Positions 1 to 10,052 of a stretch of 64,000 bases of DNA are shown here, piece after piece. A program made the position numbers and the translations under genes. Numbering within the stretch: the stretch's first letter is position 1; each line of letters opens with the position of its first letter. The notes beneath the pieces were generated by a model. It ran no database searches. It worked only from the letters and a program-made list of their open reading frames with translations, and was not told the origin of the DNA. The stretch is from Toxorhynchites rutilus septentrionalis (taxonomy: Eukaryota > Arthropoda > Insecta > Diptera > Culicidae): assembly GCF_029784135.1 (NCBI RefSeq), contig NC_073744.1, positions 74,751,935 to 74,815,934 of the forward strand, read 5' to 3'.

Positions 1-205
1 GAAACAAGTTTTTGGATCAAAAAGTAACAAGTATAGAACGCGTAGACATTTTATCTTTCGAATGAAGTGTTTATCATACCATTTCGTTCAGTTGTTTAGG
101 AGCTATTAACGCTCAAAATCTCGGTCTTCGGCGTAACGCTTTCGTTTTCGAAACTTTGGTTTTACACCCCGGTATAGAAATGAAAGACGTAGTCCTACGT
201 CAAAA
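1..205 (-). repeat. Promoter-like dispersed repeat, partial, cut by window edge
   Basis: This stretch is the reverse complement of 63700-63905 and of 43800-43990, with only scattered mismatches. It ends at 186-201 in the near-palindrome GACGTAGTCCTACGTC. In the other two copies the sequence continues into a TATATAAG box, which here would lie before base 1. It has no coding potential. The family is unnamed to me; similarity between copies is seen directly. Confidence 0.8.
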
Positions 206-499
206 TGTGACCACTCCCAAAGTTCAAGGACAAGTCCCTCCGGTGATAACCCCTGTTAGCATGCCTAAAAAATCGAGTGCAGCGGACAAGAAAATCAGGT
301 TCCTCCTGATTTCCGTGGGAATAATTCACCTTCGAATGGGGACATCAAAAACCCCAACTGTCCCTGTTTTTTCGTCCAGTTCAACTTCCCAATCGGGATT
401 TATAAAGTTGACTGACTTGTGAATCAAATCTTCATGTGTTTTAACGTTTCCGACACCATCTGAACAATTGTCATTTCAATGCTTCCAGTGTTGGGACCA
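206..499. other. No gene seen; unassigned spacer
   Basis: Nothing recognisable between the end of the promoter-like repeat and the start of the I-clade relic. Short open frames here begin at non-ATG codons and show no known motif. Confidence 0.5.
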
Positions 500-2039
500 T
501 TGAAAATTTTCAAACGTATTTGGACCGTGAAAATCAATTTAAAACCTTGATCAAAGGGAAAAAACGTGCTTATTGGCGAAATTTCGAGGGAGGTTTGTCA
601 CGAGAAACGTCAATGAAACAATTATGGAAAGTGGCTAGAAACATGAGAAATCGCTCTTCATCGAATGAAAGTGAAGAATATTCACATCGATGGATTTTTA
701 ATTTTGCACGGAAGGTTTGTCCCGATTCCGCTCCTGTGCAAAAAATTGTTCGAGATACACCACAAGATAGGTGCGATCTTGATTCCGAGTTTTCGATGGT
801 AGAATTCTTTCTTGTAACAATTCGGCTCCAGGAACGGATAGAATTAAGTTCAACTTGTTGAAAACCCTCCCTGATGTGGCGAAACATCGCTTGTTGAATT
901 TATTCAATCGGTTTCTGGAGCATAATATTGTTCCAGATGATTGGAGACAAGTGCGAATTATAGCTATTCAAAAACCCGGAAAACCCGCGTCCGACTTCAA
1001 TTCGTACCGCCCAATAGCAATGCTGTCTTGTATACGGAAATTGTTGGAGAAAATGATCTTGTTTCGCCTTGATCGTTGGGTTGAAACGAATGGCTTACTC
1101 TCAGATACACAATATGGGTTCCGCAGGGGCAAGGGGACGAATGATTTTCTTGCGTTGCTTTCTTCAGAAAATCAAATGGCTTACGCCGAAAAAAAACAAA
1201 TGGCTTCAGTATTCTTGGACATAAAGGGGGCCTTTGATTCTGTTTCAATAGAGGTTTTGTCAGACAAATTACACTCTTGGGGTCTGCCGCCTCTATTGAA
1301 TAATATGTTATATAACTTGCTTTGTGAGAAACATTTGAACTTTTCTCACGGAGATTCGGCAGTAAGTCGGTTCTCTTACATGGGCCTCCCTCAGGGCTCC
1401 TGTTTAAGCCCCCTTTTGTACAACTTCTATGTAAGCGACATTGACAATTGCCTTACACAAAATTACAGCTTAAGACAACTTGCAGATGATGGAGTGGTGT
1501 CTGTCGTAGGATCAAACGAATCCGACCTGCAAGGACCCTTACAAGATACTTTGAACAATTTTTCAACCTGGGCCATTGGGCTAGTGATCGAATTCTCCAC
1601 GGAGAAAACAGAGATGGTGGTTTTTTCTAGGAAGCATAGACCAGCAAAGCCAAAGCTTCAACTTTTGGGTAAACCGGTCTCTCATGCTATGTCATTCAAG
1701 TATCTTGGGGTATGGTTCGACTCCAAATGTACTTGGGGGGCCCATATTAGATATCTGAGTAAAAAATGCCAACAAAGAATAAACTTTCTCCGTACAATTA
1801 CCGGCACCTGGTGGGGAGCCCATCCCGAAGATCTTATAATGTTGTATCGAACAACTATTCTTTCAGTGATGGAGTATGGCAGTTTCTGTATTCAATCAGC
1901 TGCCAAAACACACCTCATTAAACTCGAGCGAATTCAGTACCTTTGTCTCCGTATTGCGTTGGGATGTATGCCCTCAACGCATACCATGAGTCTCGAGGTT
2001 TTGGCAGGCGTACTCCCACTAAAAGATCGCTTCAATTAA
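500..2039 (+). pseudogene. I-clade LINE ORF2 relic (linker and reverse transcriptase)
   Basis: This is the middle of an RNase H-class (I-clade) ORF2. Residues equivalent to the connector between endonuclease and RT are readable from about 500 to 800 (LIKGKKRAYWRNF, FARKVCPDS). A frameshift near 805-860 follows, then the RT from 855: YRPIAMLSC, FRRGKGTND, LDIKGAFDS, GLPQGSCLSPLLYNF, QLADDG and the thumb region FKYLGVWFDSKCTWG. The endonuclease is missing, so the copy is 5' truncated. The frame stops at TAA 2037-2039, the same site as a stop in the longer copy at 39480. The sequence then reads for ten codons into a deletion that removes the rest of the thumb and the RNase H. It is a dead copy; the homologous copy is at 36954-40637. 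Confidence 0.9.
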
Positions 2040-2222
2040 TTATCTTATCGGTTCCTCATCCGGTGTAAGGCTAAACTCGAGCAAACCGCGAGTAATCGGT
2101 TCTCTACTTCATTAAAGTTAAAATTAATGAAAAATGTTTATATATACTTGTAACTATACAGATAGGAGTTTGGCTCCTTTAAACTTATGTAACTGAGCAT
2201 GTAAAAATAAACGATTTAAGAT
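2040..2222 (+). mobile_element. 3' UTR remnant of the I-clade relic after a 1.5 kb deletion
   Basis: After LSYRFLIRCK the sequence jumps at about 2072 to CTCGAGCAAACCGCGAGTAA, which matches the 3' UTR of the longer copy at about 41021-41046 (CTCGAGCCAACCGCGAGTAA). Coding sequence equivalent to about 39513-41020 is therefore deleted. The element probably ends near the AATAAA-like signal at 2207-2222. Confidence 0.7.
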
Positions 2223-3098
2223 ACCGGTTATTTGGTAATGAAAATTTCATTACCGGTAAAACCGGTGAATTACCGGTAAAAACATACTTTGAAATAACCA
2301 ATTTTTTTAAGAAACAGCTATTATTTAGAATGATTAGCTTATGAAAAAGTTTTTGTTGGTTAAAGAAATACTTAAGGACACAAAGAATGTTAGTTCTGTC
2401 GTCTACTAATCTAGATCGGATCTCATTATGTTGGGCGTAAAGTCCGAAGAGTACCGAATACCATTGTCATGTATTCGCCTCGGGTGCCCTCTGTAGGAAA
2501 ACTCTTCTCCGAGAATTTTGATCAATCCGTTTATAGACGCTGAGCTTGGGCTGGACGTTGATACCTTCGATTGTTGCAATCGTCGTTCAAGTTTTTTCCT
2601 TAATACTAAACTGCAGGTTTCGCATCGTCCAGTGGATTTTTTTCTTCCTGTTGTTCAGCTACTGAATCAATATCATCATCGTCAAATTTGATCGAGTCAG
2701 GAACAATATGAAATGCTTGTTTGATGAATGCAGTCCGTGACGTTTGATAGAAGACGCCAAAGTCACAATTAATTGTGTCACGATCACGAGCAAAATGATT
2801 ATTCAGATGCGGGAACAAATGCGGGAAAATTCAGATGCGGGAACAATAGCAGTTGACCAACGACCAGAACTGGTTCGAGGACATCAACCAATTCCTTTAT
2901 CGCAGTCAGTTCTTCATCGTTGAAGCTTTAGATCGAGCAGCAGTGTTTTGAACTGAAGTTCGGATGTCATAGATCTTATTTGATACTCGAATAATATTTC
3001 AAAGCGGCATAAAGGCAAATATTATTTATGGCGTAAAAAATTATCGAAATCACGGTAATGTAAAATGCCGTTAACGGTAAAACCGGTTAACAATCCCT
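2221..3098. mobile_element. Possible DNA-transposon relic with ACCGGTAA subterminal repeats
   Basis: Both edges carry repeated ACCGG-type words. At 2221-2285 there are several ATTACCGGTAAAACCGG-like words in both orientations, and at 3052-3098 there is GTTAACGGTAAAACCGG. Clustered short subterminal repeats are typical of hAT-like elements, but I could not recognise transposase residues between them. The minus-strand open frame at 2606-2818 has an acidic C-terminal stretch and no known motif. Family assignment is a guess. Confidence 0.35.
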
Positions 3099-4080
3099 AT
3101 TCATAACGATCAAGATTAGCGCAAATGCCATCCTCGTTGGAGACAGTTTTGCGATTGGCACGCGGACCCAAATAAGCACGACATTCACGATGGTTTAGCT
3201 TGATATTATCCAAATAACTATGTGGCGCCTCCTTCGCCATAGCGTCAGTTCGATGCATTGATGTAATATTAAAGGCACCAGCGAAGGCTTTATGATGACG
3301 GAGAACAAGCGATATTAACTGCTTCGAATAAAGTAAAAATCTGAAGATTTGCCTCAGCAGAGATCCATTATTCATACCCCAGTGCAAATATTGCTCTTCC
3401 GCTACCTCCCTCTTTGTTTATATTCATTTTTGCGGCTGCATAATCTGCCCCACCAAACAATCGTCCACCATAGCATCAAAATATTATGTGATTGTAGTAT
3501 CGCAACAGGGCCAATGCACACGGGAGCAGATACAAATGGGGCTTAAGTGTAGTGAAGTCGTGCTATTTGTACATACGGGTTATGAAGCACGCACGTATGC
3601 ACACAAAGCCATATATCGATGGCTTGAAGCAACTCAAAATACACACACTTTACGCTCTTCTCAACAGCAGCCCTTTCTAATATTTCTGGTCTCGATTAGC
3701 TTAGCAGTCATCCCTCGTGACGATAATTTTGCTACTGTCATGCGAAATCAAATCACACACAAAATTCCTGAACAATTATTTTCTTGGTGAGCCGATGATA
3801 GCCTAGTTTGATGATTCCCCCCACACAATTATGTAGTTTAGAACCTTAATGGAATGGCGTCAGTTTGATGTTATGATTGCAATGTCAGAGACATCAGCGA
3901 GTAAGTAATTTGGTCGTGTCCACAGCTCAATGCGAAACGAAGACATGTGATGATGCAAAACAAGGAAGAACAAGCGATTGAACAAATGAGCAGATCAAAT
4001 GTATGAAAAAATGGAAACGCTTATATTTTTCATGAATTTTAACCATTTACACACCAGGGGATTGCAATATATAGCATAAA
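3099..4080. repeat. Dispersed repeat region, related in part to 29220-29960
   Basis: Fragments such as CGCTCTTCTCAACA...CCCTTTCT (3653-3680) and a stretch near 3990-4075 recur near 29255-29275 and 29770-29850 in the same order. No supported coding sequence. Open frames at 3349-3546 and 3488-3790 overlap each other and show no domain. Confidence 0.45.
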
Positions 4081-4140
4081 AAAGACGGGTGGGTAATGTC
4101 GGGCACATAACCGGAGAGACTTAGGACTACACCAAGGGAT
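4080..4140 (+). repeat. Fragment of the AAAGACGGGTGGGTAATGTC repeat
   Basis: AAAGACGGGTGGGTAATGTC followed by CACATAACCGGAG and a degenerate GAC(T)TAGGACTAC. The same module lies at 49750-49800 and, inverted, at 49542-49596 in the centre of the histone palindrome. Confidence 0.7.
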
Positions 4141-4360
4141 GTCCATTATTCGAATATCATGGAGCACAGATCCCAGAATGAGCAACTTTTCATGTACGAA
4201 ATTACAGAAAAAATCAAAGGATAAAATAAAACCTCAGCACTCAGCAAAAACTCATACGTTTAGATTCAAATACGAAAAAATCAAAATGTCGTGCAAATGT
4301 CGTGCGGTGCAAATGTTGTAGGAGTTATTGTTCAGCCGGCAACGAACACAAAGTTGATGG

Positions 4361-4855
4361 CAAGCATATCGTAAAAGGAATTTACCGTCTGGTATCGTGA
4401 TATAATTGGGCTTTGCACTCCTCATGAATAATTGTATTCTACTAGTCAAACCCTTCATTTGTAACTCATATTGATGGGGTTTAGAGAAAATATGTAATCC
4501 GCCATTTTGTGGTGGCAGCCATTTTGGATTTGCTTTTTTCATAAATAACTGTGTTCTACTGGTCAAGCATATCGTAAAAGGAATTTACCGTCTGGTATCG
4601 TGATATAATTGGGCTTTGCACTCGTCATTAATAATTGTATTCTTCTAGTCAAATCCTTCATTTGTAACTCATATTGATGGGGTTTAGAGAAAATATGTAA
4701 TCCGCCATTTTGTGGTGGCAGCCATTTTGGATTTGCTTTTTCATAAATAACTGTGTTCTACTGGTCAATCCCTTCATTTGATACCCATATTGATGGGGAT
4801 TTAAGAAAATATGTAATCCGTCATTTTGTAGCGGTCGCCATCTTGGATTTTCAAG
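4361..4855. repeat. 203 bp tandem duplication with a partial third unit
   Basis: CAAGCATATCGTAAAAGG occurs at 4361 and again at 4564, giving a period of 203 bp. The two units are nearly identical, each ending with GCAGCCATTTTGGATTTGC and ATAACTGTGTTCTACTGG. A more diverged partial unit runs from about 4758 to 4855. Non-coding. Confidence 0.85.
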
Positions 4856-5400
4856 ATAATTAAATACGCAGTTTTATAATGACTGCAGAGATAAAGGTTT
4901 GTTCCAAATTTCAGATCAACCGGTCAACAAGAAAGGGGTCAAATTTCAATTAATGTGATACCGCGCCATAGACAAAGATGTTACATATAAACATACAAAT
5001 ATGTCACAGCTAAACAAAACCGTTTCAAAACTCCAGCATTCTATCAAATCAAGCGTTATTAGCCACTCATTCACCCGGCGCGACGCTTCCACCGCTTTTA
5101 ACACACTTCGATAGGCTCTCCTGCTCCACATCCCATCGAAACTCCTGTATCTCACTCTCATACATCCCCGGCAAATGCAGCGATATCTTTTTTGCTGACA
5201 ATCAATTTCAAGATATCGTCCATCCTGCTTGGCGTCTGATGATAGAATGTGGCCAAGCCCCACCATCGCTCACTTTATATAGTCATATAGTTAACGTTAT
5301 AGCGACCGCCTATATTTATTTATAATCTCTTTTTTTGTCTCCCTCCTTCACCTTGTCCATACGTTTCGCTCGTACCCGTGGTTGCTTGTAATGAATTGCT
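4856..5400. other. No gene seen
   Basis: No motif or known repeat that I can support. The minus-strand open frame 4946-5266 contains a Cys/Arg-rich stretch (CICRGCMRVRYRS) but no recognisable domain. Confidence 0.4.
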
Positions 5401-5725
5401 GTTTGCTGCGGGAGCGCAGACAAAATGTATGGGAAAGTAGGGAATTCTTTCTTCAAATTTTTCATCAATTTGAACTTTATATGAGCTGAAAACCCGTTAT
5501 GTGTAGCATTTAAAAAATTGCTGAGGATATTTCCTATCGATGTGTATATTTGGAACCAAAATCCATTCATTAATTGAGGAGGTATTAGCGTTCAAAAACT
5601 GAACACTTTTTCACACCGAAATATTGAAATGGACCCCTATATTGAAAGGTTAGACGTAGTCCTACGTCAAAACAAATCTTAGGGAATTTCCGATTCGTTT
5701 GGTATGTAAATCGTCAAAATTTGGC
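5400..5725. repeat. Dispersed repeat carrying the GACGTAG/CTACGTC palindrome
   Basis: GACGTAGTCCTACGTC lies at 5653-5668, followed by CAAATCTTAGGGAATTTCCG and TGTAAATCGTCAAAAT, which recur at 29855-29903. Upstream, GGAGGTATTAGCGTTCAAAA is a diverged form of the GAGTTATTAACGCTCAAAAT segment in the 1-205 repeat. The region is a mosaic of two repeat families joined at the palindrome. Confidence 0.6.
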
Positions 5726-6380
5726 AGTTTTAAACGTTTCGCCATGGTAAATGGTACATGGTCCGCTCTGACTGCATGCTATGAGGGATTTTCGTTGATC
5801 AATCATAACAATTTCGATCCATTATTCCTGCTGTATTCGTGATTGAAAGTTAAACAATTACTGAATACATTAGTATCACAATCTTCAAACGAAAGCATTT
5901 TTACATACACTATTCACTTTATTGTTCATTTATTGTTAGCTTCAAATGCAATTATTCTTAGAGCAGTATTCATCACTTAACCATTCTTTGCAAAAAAAAC
6001 TTCAACATTCACGTAAAAAAATCTTGAAAAATTTGAACCACCACCCACCGAACAAAGAACTGCCAAATCTTGCAATTTGCGTAAAATACCATTCGTCGCC
6101 ATCGCCGCCATAAATCATCAATCAACGAGGAGCGCCACCCACCCACGAAATCGAACCGTTGTTGTAACCATGCGCCCGCTCTTCCGTAGGGAAGTAACAG
6201 TCAGCTTCTAATAGCCGGAGAAGAGAAAAATCAACATTAGATAGGGAAAAAAAGAACGAGATGCTTCTCTGCCAACTGATATTATACATATATTAGTCTT
6301 CGGTATATTTTTGCTCGACGTTTAGTATACGCTTCGCTAGTCGGACTTGCTGAAAACGCTGTTTTGTCCTACTCCTAGTC
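5726..6380. other. No gene seen; possible upstream region of the candidate exon
   Basis: No repeat copy elsewhere in the window was noticed. The last part (6240-6380) precedes the candidate exon and could hold its promoter. AT-rich words such as GGTATATTTT (6302) are not a convincing TATA box. Confidence 0.3.
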
Positions 6381-6819
6381 TCAGTCTAATTCCGATTTTG
6401 CTGAGATTAAGACGTACGCGAGCTAGAGTTCCCGCCCGCGGTGTGACGACAAAGCGCCGAGAATCAGGATACTTCAACCGTCCAATAAAATAGTCGTGCG
6501 GGTGTTTCATCCAGAAAACATCCCGTCATAGTTAACACGGGTAGTTCGTCAAATACACAAAGTTATACAACGGCTTGTGATCGACCGTGTAAGTGACGAG
6601 ATTAGTTTTTGTTGATAAAACTGTGGCAGAAAAACGTGATCTAAACACAGTGATCAACCGCTGCGACCGCTCAGTTCGATACAAATAATTAGGGAGGTGA
6701 AATATGATTTAATACAGACTCGGATATACTTTGGAAGCAAAGCAAAACCAGAGCGAAGATCGCTCAGTAGCCGGTGATAATGATGATGGAGTGGAAATTA
6801 GCATCAACTTTTCTCATAG
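6381..6819 (+). other. Candidate host first exon: 5' UTR plus signal-peptide-like start
   Basis: This is the only stretch resembling single-copy genic DNA, with higher GC than its surroundings. An arthropod-type initiator TCAGTC lies at 6381-6386. Three consecutive ATGs start at 6780 and read MMMEWKLASTFLI, a short polar head followed by a hydrophobic run as at the start of a signal peptide. At 6820 there is a good 5' splice site (CATAG|GTAAGC), which would end the exon after 40 coding bases in phase 1. No matching downstream exon was found in the window. If real, the remaining ~57 kb would be intron. This is an inference from start, hydrophobicity and donor only. Confidence 0.3.
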
Positions 6820-6995
6820 GTAAGCTGAACGTGACAGATGAAAATGTGCAGTGGGTGGTGGAGCGTGAGTTGGCACTGCTAATTTTAATTGGAGCGCGGA
6901 AAAATCAATCCGAAATAAAACCTACGATTCCGGCTAACGATCATACAGTTCGGGGTTAGTGATGCAAAAAGACGGGAGGGGGGGGGGCGAATATG

Positions 6996-7014
6996 CACAC
7001 ACACACACACACAC
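6996..7014. repeat. (CA)n microsatellite
   Basis: Nineteen bases of alternating C and A, preceded by a G-rich run at 6976-6988. Short simple repeat. Confidence 0.95.
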
Positions 7015-7610
7015 TCCAAAATGCGTCATCGCAGCTATGAATTGGCAAGATTGGAAAACGATTTTACTCTGCTGGATGTTTATACCGAGTGTGTTTAGGC
7101 GATGTTGGCAGTTAATGGGTATTCTGTTTTTTTTGGGAGTCAAAATTATATCTACGAACGTATGTTTTGAAAGAATATTTAATACACCCTTAATGCTACG
7201 GAAGCTGAATTGCTGGTTTACTGATGCAAACATTCACTGTAGTAGCGATTAGTGAACTTTGTTTTGATTTGATTCGTTCTGGAATATTCGGATTCTATTT
7301 CAACATGCACAATATAGCGGAGTGTATATTGTACAACCGTTCAAAAATGTATTTCATTTATACAAATATTATCAACATTTTATCTTTTTTCGAGTAGAGC
7401 CATAAGACTTTCTGTGAACATTTTCTGTGGTTTGTTGGTTGAGAAATATAGATTGAATATTTGTTTTACAAACTTACTTTGTAGTTAAACTCAGTGTATT
7501 TAAAGAGTTCTGCAGAGTCTTTTAATCAATGTTTCATTTGTATTAATTGCTTCGTGATTTTTGTCTAATTGTCTACAGATGATAATCTGTTTATTGAGCA
7601 TTTATAAGTT
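7015..7610. other. No gene seen
   Basis: AT-rich non-coding sequence. The open frames on both strands across 6934-7252 overlap each other and show no domain. Confidence 0.4.
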
Positions 7611-8588
7611 ACTGTCTGACCCGGCAAACTTCGTCCCGCCCACAATTTATTTTTTGTTATCAATACCTTGAAACATTCACGTTTTCTTACTAAGCGCACG
7701 TTTATGGGTCCAATTGCAGAACTGTTCATTGATTGATCGATCCGTCAAAATAAGCTTTTACTATAAAATTCCAAGTACTTCTACCAAAACTCGTCATTAT
7801 AATATTAAATTATTTTCAAACACAATTCTCGTTCAAGATTTTTCAACCACTTGCAAATAACATATTTCTTCGTTACATGGAATGAATGTTTGATAATGAA
7901 AATATGATAGAATGAAGACATCCCTAAACCAGACAATTCCTTCCTCGAGCTCTTATCAACACATTTTTATTTATATAGATGGAAGAAGATATAGGGTTGC
8001 GTTTTATCACATTAAAATCCAATTCCACTTCCGAACAAAGATCAATTTCGTTAGCGCAAACATCAAATGGACTAACAACGCTTGTCACTATGTAATTGTA
8101 GAACATAATGGAATTGAATTTTCCGAATTTTTTCCCATTTTCCTTCAGAGTTTCCTGAAATTGTTCAATTTTCATGTTTGATTGGAATATATTTGGTTGA
8201 AATAGATGTAATATTTTTATGGGACCCTCCCTCCATTCCAGAGGAAGGAGAAGTGTCATACCATTATAAAAAACATTTCTCGTATCCAAAAATTCTCACA
8301 AGTTTGATTCCATTTGCTTGTTTAGTTCTCGAGTTATGTAGAAATTTTTGTTTCGTTTGTATAACAGCCCCCCTTAAAAAGGGAGGAGAAGTATAAAACC
8401 ACTATAAAAACATTTCGTGCCACCTAAAACCTCCACATGCCAAATTGGGTTCCGTTTACTTGATTAGTTCTTGAGTTATGCAGAAATTTATACCTCATTT
8501 GTATGGCAGCCCCCCCCTTAGAGAGGGGGGAGGAGTGTCTGTTTACCATAGAAACGTTTCGTGCCCCTTAAAACCTTCACATGCCAAA
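7611..8588 (+). repeat. Dispersed repeat with ~143 bp tandem units, left part
   Basis: It begins with CTGACCCGGCAAACTTCG (about 7616), a word also seen inverted at 53729-53745 and at 59536-59555. From 8222 it holds about 2.6 units of ~143 bp, each with TTTGTATGGCAGCCCCCC, CATTTCGTGCC and CGAGTTATGCAGAAATTT-like stretches. The last unit breaks at 8588 (CATGCCAAA) where a MITE is inserted. The series resumes at 27238. The class (RTE-like tail or satellite-bearing element) is uncertain. Confidence 0.65.
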
Positions 8589-10018
8589 GGGCCTGGCCGG
8601 GTAAAGGAGTAAAAAGTGCCCCCAAACCAAATCACTAGCTGTGTGGCAAATATTGTAAAGGATATTGAATAAGAAATTTTGGTGGTTTATTTGAACCCCT
8701 ATGTGGTTTGACGTAGGATCTATAGTGAAAAGCGTACTTTTTCGATTATTTCACGCCATCCTCAAAAGATCCGAGAAAAAAATACTGAATGTGCATCTTA
8801 CCACGGTGTATCAAGAAAAATTATCAAAAATTTTAGTACTAAAAAAAATATTTAAAATTTGAAATTTTTTTTACTACTCTAATTCATATTTAAATGTGCT
8901 CTTACGGCTTTTCTAGATTGATAAATATGTTCAAACTGTTTTTTTTTCAAATATCTAATAATAAAAAAAAATAATACACAGTACAAAAAAATGTTATAGA
9001 TTTTCTGGCATTTTGAAATTTTGAAAAAAAATATAACTTTGAGACCACAAATCCGATTTTTTTAAATTTTTTTTTATTGAATTAAAATATTTTTTTTAGT
9101 ACTAAAATTTTTGATAATTTTTCTTGATACACCGTGGTAAGATGTACATTCAGTATTTTTTTTTAATTTTTATCTCGGATCTATTGAGGATGGCGTGAAA
9201 TAAACGAAAAAGTACGTTTTTCACTATAGATCCTACGTCAAACCACATAGGGGATCAAATAAACCACCAAAATTTCTTATTTAATATCCTTTACAATATT
9301 TGCCATACAGCTAGTGATTTGGTTTGGGGGCACTTTTTACTCCCTTACCTAACCACTCTTTGGAAATATAAAAAAAATATTTTTTGATACCGCGCAACAC
9401 TGAAAAAATTTGAAAAAAATCACACATATCTAGAAAAGCCGTAGAAACACATTTAAATATGAATTAGAGTAGTATTGAATCTCTAAATCTAAAAAAAAAA
9501 ATTCAAAATTTCAATAATTTTTTTGGTACTAAAATTTTTAGAATTTTTTTTTTTTGATAATTTTTATTGATACACCGTAGTAAGATGCACATTCAGTATT
9601 TTTTTCAAATTTTTATCTCGGATCTTTTGAGGATGGCGTGAAATAAACGAAAAAGTACGTTTTTCACTATAGATCCTACGTCAAACCACATAGGGGTTCA
9701 AATAAACCGCCAAAATTTCTTATTTAATATCCTTTACAATATTTGCTATACAGCTAGTGATTTGGTTTGGGGGCACTTTTTACTCCCTTACCTAACCACT
9801 CTTTGGAAATATAAATAAAATATTTTTTTATACCGCGCAACACTGAAAAAAATCTGAAAAAAATCACACATATCTAGAAAAGCCGTAGAAACACATTTCA
9901 ATATGAATTAGAGTAGTATTGAATCTCTAAATCTAAAAAAAAAAATCAAAATTTCAATATTTTTTTTGGTACTAAAATTTTTAGAAATTTTTTTTTTGAT
10001 AATTTTTATTGATACACC

Positions 10019-10021
<3 letters not shown>
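8589..10021 (+). mobile_element. Foldback MITE, left part, with internal tandem copies
   Basis: The terminus GGGCCTGGCCGGGTAA at 8589 has its inverted partner at 27222-27237. A left arm of about 280 bp (8589-8870) is repeated in inverse at about 9100-9350: TAGGATCTATAGTGAAAA against TTTTCACTATAGATCCTA. AT-rich DNA lies between them. Two further right-arm-oriented copies follow in tandem, at about 9360-9790 and 9790-10021. The last ends at GATACACCGTA where a 17 kb block of retrotransposons is inserted. It carries no coding sequence. Confidence 0.8.
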
Positions 10022-10052
<31 letters not shown>

